Source of the DNA: Clostridia bacterium
GTDB lineage: Bacteria; Bacillota; Clostridia; Oscillospirales; CAG-272
NCBI GenBank assembly: GCA_017379815.1
Contig: JAFNVK010000005.1
Location: 1 to 7,945, forward strand
Length of the DNA: 7,945 bases
Reading direction: 5' to 3'
In this document: positions 1 through 5,954 of the stretch, piece after piece
How the letters are laid out: each line of letters begins with the position of its first letter
How positions within the stretch are numbered: position 1 is the first letter of the stretch
Program-made: the position numbers and the translations under genes
The notes under the pieces: generated by a model
Databases searched by the model: none
Told to the model about the DNA's origin: nothing
Seen by the model: only the letters and a program-made list of their open reading frames with translations

Positions 1-422
1 CAGAGCTTCCACTCCTTTTGCGTGCGTGCGCGGTCGGAGAGGCGAATGTCCCAGGTGTAGTTTGCGGTGTGGTTTGCCCACATGATGTAGAACTTCATCT
101 TGTCGCGGTTGGAGGCCTTGAGGAAGCCGTCGTTAAGGCACTGCTCGAGGAAGGGGCGGTGATCGTACCAATACCAGTCGTAGATGAAGACGTTGACGCC
201 GTGCTTAACGGCCTCCTCGATCTGCATCTCCATGACCTTGGGATCGGCCTCGTCCTGATATCCCCAGAGGGGCTTGCGGTTCCAGAAGTAGGAGTCGGTC
301 TTTCTCTTGGAATTTTTCACCGACTGCCACTCGCCGATTCCCTCGGGCCAGAAGGGCAGGGTGCGGTATTCCGTTCCGGTATAAGCGGGCCAGATATAGG
401 CCGCGATATCATACTTTTGCAT
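1..422 (-). CDS. GH99-like / WbsX-domain protein, N-terminal 140 residues (3' end outside window)
   Basis: Reading leftward from the ATG at 422-420 there is an open frame to the window edge, giving 140 residues with no stop. The start is supported by AGGAG at 434-430, seven bases upstream. Recognisable stretches are DIAAYIWPAY (residues 5-14), FWPEGIGEW (24-32), PLWGYQDEADPKVME (51-65), and HGVNVFIYDWYWYD (74-87). These are typical of proteins annotated as glycoside hydrolase family 99-like domain or WbsX family (pfam14307). That family is usually about 350 residues or longer, so roughly two thirds lie outside the window. No signal peptide is seen, so a cytoplasmic location is likely. The family is named partly after a polysaccharide-biosynthesis protein, but the fold suggests a TIM-barrel carbohydrate enzyme, and members are common in glycan-utilisation loci. 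It follows kdgK by 37 bases with no terminator and is probably last or near-last in the kdg operon. A role in cleaving an intracellular glycoside is inference. Family assignment is fairly sure; activity is unknown. Confidence 0.8.
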   Translation of the reverse strand, partial: MQKYDIAAYIWPAYTGTEYRTLPFWPEGIGEWQSVKNSKRKTDSYFWNRKPLWGYQDEADPKVMEMQIEEAVKHGVNVFIYDWYWYDHRPFLEQCLNDGFLKASNRDKMKFYIMWANHTANYTWDIRLSDRARTQKEWKL

Positions 423-459
423 AATGGATCTCCTGATGGGATTGGGGTATGGGAGGTTC

Positions 460-1479
460 TTATCTCTGTACTCTGCCGCTTCCGTCGCCGCCGGCCAGCT
501 TTTCCACCTCGGCAACCGAAACGCGGTTGTAGTCACCCTCGATCGAGTGCTTCAGTGCGGAGGCTGCAACGGCAAACTCGATAGCCTGCTGGGTGGTCTT
601 TCCGTTGAGGAGGGCGTAGATCAGGCCGCCGCCAAAGGAGTCGCCGCCGCCAACGCGGTCAACGATGTGAAGGTGATAGGACTTGGAGAAGCAGTAGTTC
701 TCGCCGTCATAGAGCATGCCCGCCCAGTCGTTGTCGTTTGCGGAAATGGAGGAGCGGAGCGTGATGGCGACCTTCTCAAAGCCGAACTTGTCGGCCAGCT
801 GCTTGGCCACCGACTTGTAGCCCTCATGGTTCAGCTTGCCGCCGTAGATATCGGTGCCCTCGGCCTCAATGCCGAAGACGTCCTTTGCATCCTCCTCGTT
901 GGAGATGCAAACGTCCACGTATTGGCAAAGCTCGGTCATCGCCTCTCTTGCCTGGGCTCTCGTCCAGAGCTTGCCGCGGTAGTTGAGGTCGCAGGAGATC
1001 TTTACGCCCTTAGCCTTTGCAGCCTTGCAGGCCTCTTTGCAGATCTCAACGAGGTTTGCACCCAGAGCGGGGGTAATGCCGGTGAAGTGGAACCAGTCGG
1101 CACCCTCAAAAATAGCATCCCAATCGAAATCGGAGGGGCTTGCCTCCTGGATCGCGGAGTGTGCGCGGTCATAAATACAGACCGATCCGCGCTGAGAAGC
1201 ACCCTTATCAAGGAAGTAGATGCCCACGCGGTCGCCGCCGCGAACGATCTTCGAGGTGTCAACGCCGAAATAGCGCAGGGAATCCACTGCTGCCTGTCCG
1301 ATGGCGTGCTTGGGGAGCTTGGTAACGTAGGTGCTGTCAAGACCGTAGTTGGCAAGGGACACGGCAACGTTTGCCTCGCCGCCGCCAAAGGTGGCCTGCA
1401 TCTGATCGTTCTGGAAGAAACGGTAATATCCGTTAGGGGCTAAGCGGAGCATCAGCTCACCGAATGTTACGACTTTCAT
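460..1479 (-). CDS. kdgK: 2-keto-3-deoxygluconate kinase (PfkB/ribokinase family)
   Basis: A 339-residue cytoplasmic sugar kinase that would phosphorylate 2-keto-3-deoxy-D-gluconate (KDG) to KDPG with ATP. The opening MKVVTFGELMLRLAP is characteristic of KdgK-type PfkB kinases. The N-terminal family signature GGGEANVAVSLA is at residues 32-43, with its GG substrate-binding turn. The C-terminal signature DRVGGGDSFGGG is at 274-285, with the anion-hole glycines and the likely catalytic base Asp280. The DLNYRGKLW motif in the middle is also usual for the family. The start is fixed by GGAGGT at 1491-1486, inside the end of kdgA; ATG overlaps the kdgA stop as ATGA (1479-1476), so the two are likely translationally coupled. 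Pairing with the aldolase for the next step makes KDG the best substrate. The last ten residues are a Gly/Ser/Arg tail after the normal domain end, of no obvious function. Another keto-sugar kinase activity is possible but less likely. Confidence 0.92.
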   Translation of the reverse strand: MKVVTFGELMLRLAPNGYYRFFQNDQMQATFGGGEANVAVSLANYGLDSTYVTKLPKHAIGQAAVDSLRYFGVDTSKIVRGGDRVGIYFLDKGASQRGSVCIYDRAHSAIQEASPSDFDWDAIFEGADWFHFTGITPALGANLVEICKEACKAAKAKGVKISCDLNYRGKLWTRAQAREAMTELCQYVDVCISNEEDAKDVFGIEAEGTDIYGGKLNHEGYKSVAKQLADKFGFEKVAITLRSSISANDNDWAGMLYDGENYCFSKSYHLHIVDRVGGGDSFGGGLIYALLNGKTTQQAIEFAVAASALKHSIEGDYNRVSVAEVEKLAGGDGSGRVQR

Positions 1480-2081
1480 TTGAGTACCTCCATAAGTGCT
1501 TCACAGTTTTTCTTGATGTCGCCCTTCATCATGAAGCTGCCGCCAACGGCGACGATCTTCTCAAAGGCGAGGAAATCCTTGATGTTGGAAAGGTCAACGC
1601 CGCCCGTGGGCAGGAACTTGACCTGCGGGAAAGGACCGGAGAGTGCCTTGATCGCGCCAAGACCGCCGTAGACGTTTGCGGGGAAGAACTTGACCGTGGT
1701 GATGCCAAGGGAAATCGCCTGCATGATCTCGGTGGGGGTTGCACAGCCGGGGAAGTAGGGAACGTCTGCCTTCTTGCAGACCTCTGCGACCTCTGCGGAG
1801 AGACCGGGAGAAACGATAAAGGTTGCGCCTGCGGCGATGGCCTGCTCGGCCTGTGCGCCGTTGATCACGGTGCCGGCACCGATGTGCATCTCGGGGAATT
1901 TCTCAGCGCCGATGCGGATAGCGTCGGCGGCGCACGCCGTGCGGAACGTGATCTCTGCTGCGGGGATCCCGCCTTCCATCAGCGCGGCAAGAGTGGGCTC
2001 GGTGTCCTCGAGGTTTTTGATGACGACCACGGGGAGCACGCGGATCGAAGCAAGCTTTGCCTCAAATGCAGTTTGGTTCAT
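1476..2081 (-). CDS. kdgA: KDPG aldolase (2-keto-3-deoxy-6-phosphogluconate / KHG aldolase)
   Basis: A 201-residue class I aldolase, close to the usual family length. It splits 2-keto-3-deoxy-6-phosphogluconate into pyruvate and D-glyceraldehyde 3-phosphate, the last step of the uronate (and Entner-Doudoroff) branch. Visible family residues are the catalytic Glu43 in AAEITFRT (41-48), the GAGTV turn (68-72), FPGCATPTE (110-118), the Schiff-base lysine Lys131 in TTVKFFPA (128-135), and the phosphate-binding LPTGGV (157-162). All key residues are present, so an active enzyme is expected. The start at 2081 has AAGGAAGG at 2097-2090. The gene begins 17 bases after the upstream regulator's stop and ends in an ATGA overlap with kdgK, so it sits in the middle of one operon. 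The 4-hydroxy-2-oxoglutarate aldolase activity often assigned to this family is possible too. The neighbouring kinase and uxaC favour the uronate role. Confidence 0.95.
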   Translation of the reverse strand: MNQTAFEAKLASIRVLPVVVIKNLEDTEPTLAALMEGGIPAAEITFRTACAADAIRIGAEKFPEMHIGAGTVINGAQAEQAIAAGATFIVSPGLSAEVAEVCKKADVPYFPGCATPTEIMQAISLGITTVKFFPANVYGGLGAIKALSGPFPQVKFLPTGGVDLSNIKDFLAFEKIVAVGGSFMMKGDIKKNCEALMEVLK

Positions 2082-2098
2082 GATTCGTACCTTCCTTG

Positions 2099-2872
2099 TT
2101 ATATGTGTATTGTATTTTTATCTTCCTTGGGGGTGCGGTTGAGGATCTTTTTGTACTGTCGGTAAAAGGTGGCGTAATTCTCAAAGCCGCAATGCTGGGC
2201 TACCTCGGTGGGCACCATGCCGGAGCGGATCAGCTCCTGGGCGTAGAGCATCTTCTTTTTTGCCACGTATTGCATCAGGCTGATGCCGAGGTGCTTGTGA
2301 AAAATATGGACGATCCAGGAGACGCTCACGTAGAATTGTGCAGAGAGGGAGGCGGCCGAAATGTTCTTCTCGGGATGCTCCTCGATAAAGCGCAGGATAC
2401 TGTCGAGCGTGGGGTTCTTTTGAATGGGCAGGATGGATTCCTTCGGCGGATTGTGCTTGAGAAAGAGGAGGATCGGGCGAATGTTTTGCTCGATCAGGCA
2501 GGTAAGCTCTTCCTTGTCAAACAGCCCCTCGGACTGTCCCCAGGCCTCAAAAAAATGATTGATGAAGGAATCCTTGGGGATGTTAAAGATGCAATCCTCG
2601 CCCGGAAGGATCGGGGAAAGCTCGCCGCCAAGCTCTGCCTCGGAAAAATTGATCACGAAGCGCTCGTAGCGAGAGGAGGACCGCAGACGCAGATGGTGAT
2701 AGGTCCTCGGTGCGATCAGGAGAAGATCCCTGCGCTGGAGGCGGTAGACCGCGCTTTCCACCACGTAGTCCGCGTCTCCCTCGACAAAGTAGAGGATCTC
2801 GTAATCGCTGTGCATATGCCGGTGAAAGGGGGATTGCGTCGGCGTGTCGGTCTTGGTGTGGCTGAAGGTCAT
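2099..2872 (-). CDS. AraC-family transcriptional regulator (cupin sensor + C-terminal HTH), likely local regulator
   Basis: From ATG 2872 this is a 257-residue two-domain regulator. The N-terminal part has a cupin-like sugar-sensing motif, HRHMHSDYEILYF, followed by strands ending in RDLLLIAPRTYHH. The C-terminal approximately 95 residues form a double helix-turn-helix of the AraC/XylS type, with SAASLSAQFYVSVSWIVHIF-type first helices (IAxxxxVSxxxL pattern) and the diagnostic VAQHCGFENYATFYRQYKK near the end. A longer frame opens with TTG at 2914, but that codon has no ribosome binding site and lies only about three bases from the predicted transcript start. ATG 2872 has AAAGGAG five bases upstream, so 2872 is chosen. 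It is the first gene of the kdg operon, 17 bases before kdgA, and is divergent to the second operon. Such regulators normally sense a sugar or pathway intermediate; which one cannot be told. The helix-turn-helix end is certain; the target promoters are inferred. Confidence 0.9.
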   Translation of the reverse strand: MTFSHTKTDTPTQSPFHRHMHSDYEILYFVEGDADYVVESAVYRLQRRDLLLIAPRTYHHLRLRSSSRYERFVINFSEAELGGELSPILPGEDCIFNIPKDSFINHFFEAWGQSEGLFDKEELTCLIEQNIRPILLFLKHNPPKESILPIQKNPTLDSILRFIEEHPEKNISAASLSAQFYVSVSWIVHIFHKHLGISLMQYVAKKKMLYAQELIRSGMVPTEVAQHCGFENYATFYRQYKKILNRTPKEDKNTIHI

Positions 2873-2877
2873 AAGAG

Positions 2878-2884
2878 CTCCTTT
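2878..2884 (-). promoter_or_regulatory. Ribosome binding site deciding the regulator start
   Basis: AAAGGAG reads leftward at 2884-2878, five bases before ATG 2872. It favours this start over the in-frame TTG at 2914, which has no purine-rich site upstream. Confidence 0.75.
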
Positions 2885-2923
2885 TTCGACCGCTTTTCGC
2901 TGAAAAACGGCCAAGCAAGATTA

Positions 2924-2934
2924 AGTATAAGACA
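2924..2934 (+). repeat. Operator-like element, copy 1 (AGTATAAGACA)
   Basis: First copy of an 11-base element; it differs from copy 2 at one base and lies exactly 33 bases from it, about three helical turns, so both would face the same side of the DNA. It covers the -10 box of the leftward promoter. Direct repeats in helical phase are a usual binding arrangement for AraC-family proteins. The sequence is AT-rich, so chance similarity is possible. Confidence 0.4.
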
Positions 2935-2953
2935 TAATAATTCTATCTGTCAA
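2924..2953 (-). promoter_or_regulatory. Predicted sigma-A promoter of the regulator-kdgA-kdgK operon
   Basis: On the minus strand a perfect TTGACA (2953-2948) is followed, after 18 bases, by TATACT (2929-2924), five of six matches to the -10 consensus. Transcription would start near 2917, giving a leader of about 45 bases to the ATG at 2872. The -10 box lies within a repeat element at 2924-2934, so a protein bound there would block this promoter. Confidence 0.7.
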
Positions 2954-2956
2954 TAT

Positions 2957-2967
2957 AGTATAACACA
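2957..2967 (+). repeat. Operator-like element, copy 2 (AGTATAACACA)
   Basis: Second copy of the 11-base element, sitting just upstream of the leftward -35 box (2953-2948). With copy 1 it brackets that promoter. It matches the inverted copy 3 at nine of eleven positions, including an unbroken TATAACAC/GTGTTATA octamer. Confidence 0.4.
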
Positions 2968-2975
2968 AGAATGCC

Positions 2976-2989
2976 AAAATTGCAATATT
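2976..2989. repeat. Imperfect palindrome centred on ATTGCAAT
   Basis: Twelve of fourteen positions are symmetric about the 2982/2983 junction, with a perfect ATTGCAAT core at 2979-2986. It lies between the two divergent promoters and could be a site for a dimeric regulator. AT-rich DNA makes short palindromes common, so this is weak. Confidence 0.25.
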
Positions 2990-3006
2990 AATTACGATTT
3001 TTGTTA

Positions 3007-3035
3007 TTAACTTTCTTTTTTGGCAGTGTTATAAT
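3007..3035 (+). promoter_or_regulatory. Predicted sigma-A extended -10 promoter of the TIM-barrel/oxidoreductase/uxaC operon
   Basis: A perfect TATAAT at 3030-3035 is preceded by TG one base upstream (3027-3028), making an extended -10. TTAACT at 3007-3012 is a four-of-six -35 match at the optimal 17-base spacing. Transcription would start near 3042, leaving a leader of about 60 bases before the ATG at 3102. No convincing leader hairpin or attenuator is visible. Confidence 0.75.
3025..3035 (-). repeat. Operator-like element, copy 3 (inverted, over the rightward -10 box)
   Basis: Read on the minus strand this is ATTATAACACT, nine of eleven matches to copy 2, with GTGTTATA (3026-3033) the exact inverse of TATAACAC (2959-2966). 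It overlaps the rightward -10 box, so occupation would repress that operon. Part of the match is inherent in any TATAAT-like box, which lowers its weight. Confidence 0.3.
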
Positions 3036-3101
3036 GTAGTCGTAAAGGTTTATCCGCAAGGGAAAAGAAAACCCATATTCCAAACAAAGGAGAACAAGAT
3101 A

Positions 3102-3959
3102 ATGATTCGTTTGAGTGCATTTTCGGACGAGGCAGGCAATAGCCTCAAGGAGCAGATCGAGGCGCTGAAGCGCAACGGCATTTCCTATATGGAGATCCGC
3201 AACGTAGACGGCGTCAACGTGCAAAAGATGACTCTGGAGCAGGCTGAGGAGATCCAGCGTGAGCTGGAGGCAAACGGCATCGCCGTTTGGTCGGTCGGCT
3301 CGCCCGTCGGCAAGGTCAAGCTCAAGGAGGACTTCTGCTTTGAGGATTACCTCGAGGACGTCCGCCACATCTGCAAGCTGGCCAATATCTTCAAGACCGA
3401 TAAGATCCGTATGTTCAGCTTCTTCCTCGCCTACGACAAGGCCGAGGAGGTCTACGGCTACCTGCGCCGCATGGTCGAGGTTGCCAATGAGTACGGTGTG
3501 CAGCTCTATCACGAGAACGAGAAGAAGATCTACGGCGACACCTCCGAGCGCGTTCTGGACATTATGGCGCACGTGGACGGACTGAAGTACATTTACGATC
3601 CCGCAAACTACCTGCAGGTGGACGAGACGGCAGATACCACCCTCGACCTTCTGCACGGCAAGACCGATTACTTCCACATCAAGGACGTCATTCTGGAGAC
3701 GGGCGAGCTGGTTCCCGCAGGCTACGGCGACGGCAAGATCGACCGCCTGATCGAGATGATCACCGACGATAAGGTCCTGAGCATTGAGCCTCATCTGGCT
3801 ATTTTTGAGGGCTACAGCACCATCGACGACGAGCAGATGAAGAACAAGTTCCACTTCTCCAGCAACGGCGAGGCCTTTGACGCTGCAGTTGCCGCCGTCA
3901 AGACGCTTCTGGTCAAGGCAGGCTACGAGGAGAAGGACAGCGCCTTCGTTAAGGCATGA
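3102..3959 (+). CDS. Sugar isomerase/epimerase, xylose-isomerase-like TIM barrel (first of pair)
   Basis: A 285-residue cytoplasmic protein of the sugar phosphate isomerase/epimerase superfamily (AP endonuclease family 2, xylose-isomerase-like TIM barrel). The N-terminal RLSAFSDEAG starts beta strand 1. The divalent-metal set of the family can be traced: Glu138 in YHENE (136-140), Asp166 in YDPANY (165-170), His192 in FHIKD (191-195), and Glu229 in LSIEPHL (226-232). Enzymes of this fold move a carbonyl or invert a stereocentre on free, phosphorylated or 3-keto sugars; some cleave glycosidic bonds of 3-keto sugars by beta-elimination. It is the first gene of the rightward operon, with AAAGGAG at 3086-3092 and ATG at 3102. 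Its stop overlaps the next start as ATGA. The substrate cannot be assigned; a keto-uronate or 3-keto-glycoside is the contextual guess. Fold assignment is strong and function is open. Confidence 0.88.
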   Translation: MIRLSAFSDEAGNSLKEQIEALKRNGISYMEIRNVDGVNVQKMTLEQAEEIQRELEANGIAVWSVGSPVGKVKLKEDFCFEDYLEDVRHICKLANIFKTDKIRMFSFFLAYDKAEEVYGYLRRMVEVANEYGVQLYHENEKKIYGDTSERVLDIMAHVDGLKYIYDPANYLQVDETADTTLDLLHGKTDYFHIKDVILETGELVPAGYGDGKIDRLIEMITDDKVLSIEPHLAIFEGYSTIDDEQMKNKFHFSSNGEAFDAAVAAVKTLLVKAGYEEKDSAFVKA

Positions 3960-4732
3960 AGACCGGGCTGAATCTGTATTCGCTGCGCCATCAGGTCGAT
4001 ACGGAGGAGAAGCTCCTCCAAACGGTCCATGCTCTGCGGGAGATGGGATATTCCTCCTTGCAGTTTTCGGGAGACAAGCACGGCCCCGACACCATTCGGC
4101 GCACGATAAGCGAAACGGGACTTCCCGTCGTGCTGACGCACGTGCCGATGGACCGCATCATCAACGATACCGACGCGCTGATGGAGGAGCACGCCTCCTT
4201 TGGCTGCTACAACATCGGTCTTGGCGGAATGGATCCCAGGATCACGGCAGACCGTGATCGCTGCTATTCCACCCTTGAGCAGCTGGAGCGTGCCGGCGAG
4301 CGCATGGCAGAGAAGGGCTTTTCCTTCTTCTATCACCACCACCATTTTGAATTTCTGAAGCATGACGGAGAGACGGTGTTTGATTACATCATCAGAACCG
4401 CCCCCCACATCAATTTCACGCTGGATACCTACTGGCTGCAGTACGGCGGCGTGGACGTTTGCCAAACGATCGAGCGCCTGCGCGGACGCATTCGTTGCGT
4501 TCACCTCAAGGATTACCGCATCGAGGCCAAGTGGGATGAGAAGGGGAACGTCAAGCTGGAGCCCGTTTTCGCTCCCATCGGTGACGGCACGATGGATTTT
4601 GCCGCCATTCTTCCGAAGGCGCGGGAGGCAGGCGCGGAGCATTTCCTCGTTGAGCAGGATAACGCCTCGGACATGGAGGATCCCCTCGCGCAGGTCGAGC
4701 GGAGCATCCGCTATCTCAATACGCATTTCTGA
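3956..4732 (+). CDS. Sugar isomerase/epimerase, xylose-isomerase-like TIM barrel (second of pair, IolE/YcjR-like)
   Basis: A 258-residue TIM-barrel protein of the same superfamily as its upstream neighbour but a clearly different branch. Metal-site candidates in order are Glu132 in HHFEF (129-133), Asp157 in LDTYW (156-160), His183 in VHLKD (182-186), and Glu233 in LVEQDN (231-236). GDG at 209-211, seen before the last strand in many members, is present. A run of four histidines (127-130) precedes the first metal ligand. The LDTYWLQYGG stretch resembles inosose-dehydratase/IolE-type and YcjR-type (3-keto-glycoside epimerase) proteins. No good ribosome binding site lies at a normal distance; ATGA overlap with the upstream stop (3956-3959) implies translational coupling. 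Two coupled isomerases of one fold suggest successive steps or a hetero-oligomer. Alternatives include a hydroxypyruvate-isomerase-like or 3-keto-sugar lyase activity. Its exact reaction is not known. Confidence 0.87.
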   Translation: MKTGLNLYSLRHQVDTEEKLLQTVHALREMGYSSLQFSGDKHGPDTIRRTISETGLPVVLTHVPMDRIINDTDALMEEHASFGCYNIGLGGMDPRITADRDRCYSTLEQLERAGERMAEKGFSFFYHHHHFEFLKHDGETVFDYIIRTAPHINFTLDTYWLQYGGVDVCQTIERLRGRIRCVHLKDYRIEAKWDEKGNVKLEPVFAPIGDGTMDFAAILPKAREAGAEHFLVEQDNASDMEDPLAQVERSIRYLNTHF

Positions 4733-4763
4733 ACCGCTTTTTTGAATAGGAAAGGACACGAAT

Positions 4764-5954
4764 ATGGAAAAGATTAAATTCGGCATCGTTGGCGTAGGTA
4801 ACCAGGGAAGCAACTACGCGCTGAACCTTTTTGAGAAGGGCAAGATCGAGAACGGTGTTCTCACGGCTCTCTGTGACTGCAATCCCGTAAAGCTGGATGC
4901 CGTTCGCGCAAAGCTTGCCGATCCCGATTCCGTACGCTACTTTGAAAGCTACGCCGATCTTTTGGAGAGCGGCGCTTGTGACGCCGTGATCATCGCCGTT
5001 CCGCACGAGCTGCACCCCGAGATGGTCATGCAGGCTCTGGCCAAGGATATTCACGTCATCAGCGACAAGCCCGCAGGCGTCTACGCCAAGCAGGTCCGCG
5101 AGATGAACGAGTTTGCCGCAAAGAGCAAAGCAAAGTTTGGCATGATGTTCAATCAGCGCACCAACTGCATCTACCGCAAGATGAAGGAGATCATTGCCGA
5201 CGGCGGCATTGGTGAGCTGCAGCGTGTGACCTGGATCATCACCGACTGGTACCGCACGCAGGAATACTACAACAGCGGAAGCTGGAGAGCCACCTGGAAG
5301 GGTGAGGGCGGAGGCGTTCTGATCAATCAGTGCCCCCACCAGCTCGACCTTGTGCAGTGGATCGTCGGCGAGCTTCCCGAAACGGTCAACGGCTTCTGCC
5401 AGTACGGCAAGTGGCACGATATCGAGGTTGAGGACGAGGTGACTGCCTTCTTCCGTTACGCAAACGGCGCAACGGGCGTCTTCATCACCACCACGGGCGA
5501 GGCTCCCGGCACCAACCGCCTGGAGATCTCGGGCACGCGCGGAAAGCTGCTCAGCGATTCCACGGGCGACCTCATCTGGTACCACAACGCACAGGATTCT
5601 CAGGAGTGGTGCCGCACCAGCACTACCGGCTTTGCCAAGCCCAAGTGCGAGAAGATCGAGGTGGAGACCGACGGCAAGAATCCCCAGCACGCAGGCATCA
5701 TCAACAACTTTGCCAACGCGCTCCTCGGCCTTGAGGAGCTGTTCGTGGACGGACGCGATGGCATCGCAGGCGTTCAGCTGATGAACGCGATCGAGTACTC
5801 CGGCTGGAACGGCGGCATGGAGGTCACGCTTCCCGTAGACGAGGAGGCTTACCTTGCCGAGCTCAACAAGCACCGCGCTACCTCGGTCGTCAAGAACGTG
5901 GACGACAACAAGGTCGCAGATACGGCAGGAACCTTCGGCAGCCAGGTAAAATGA
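4764..5954 (+). CDS. Gfo/Idh/MocA-family NAD(P)-dependent sugar oxidoreductase (first of pair)
   Basis: A 396-residue two-domain dehydrogenase. The Rossmann N-terminus has GVGNQG at 10-15 and an acidic Asp38 after strand 2 (LCDCN), which favours NAD(H) over NADP(H). The usual EKP motif appears as DKP (101-103), with the nicotinamide-site lysine Lys102 kept. The C-terminal substrate domain has SWRATWKGEGGGVLINQ (173-189) followed by CPHQLD, with the likely catalytic His192. Family enzymes oxidise or reduce ring hydroxyls of sugars, inositols or glycosides, several at C3. AGGAAAGGA at 4748-4755 serves the ATG at 4764, 31 bases after the previous stop. The last approximately 30 residues (KHRATSVVKN onwards) are a polar extension beyond the domain. 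It overlaps the next, related gene by ATGA. The substrate is unknown; a glycoside C3-dehydrogenase is one reasonable idea given the epimerase neighbours. Confidence 0.9.
   Translation: MEKIKFGIVGVGNQGSNYALNLFEKGKIENGVLTALCDCNPVKLDAVRAKLADPDSVRYFESYADLLESGACDAVIIAVPHELHPEMVMQALAKDIHVISDKPAGVYAKQVREMNEFAAKSKAKFGMMFNQRTNCIYRKMKEIIADGGIGELQRVTWIITDWYRTQEYYNSGSWRATWKGEGGGVLINQCPHQLDLVQWIVGELPETVNGFCQYGKWHDIEVEDEVTAFFRYANGATGVFITTTGEAPGTNRLEISGTRGKLLSDSTGDLIWYHNAQDSQEWCRTSTTGFAKPKCEKIEVETDGKNPQHAGIINNFANALLGLEELFVDGRDGIAGVQLMNAIEYSGWNGGMEVTLPVDEEAYLAELNKHRATSVVKNVDDNKVADTAGTFGSQVK

Noticed and set aside
18..584. 188-codon plus-strand frame at the left edge
   Set aside because: It lies opposite the GH99-like gene and the end of kdgK, both supported by conserved motifs.
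424..1443. 339-codon plus-strand frame opposite kdgK
   Set aside because: It is a shadow of the kinase gene, rich in Val/Ala/Leu without domain features, and has no ribosome binding site or promoter of its own.
3047..3073. GGTTT/AAACC pairing in the leader of the rightward operon
   Set aside because: Only five base pairs with a 17-base loop, no T run and no riboswitch-like conserved core.
2873..3101. Catabolite-repression (cre) site in the divergent promoter region
   Set aside because: I looked for a TGNNANCGNNNNCA-like sequence and found no convincing match.
2988..3854. 288-codon minus-strand frame opposite the first TIM barrel
   Set aside because: Its composition is that of an antisense shadow and it would run through the rightward promoter; the plus frame has the metal-site motifs.
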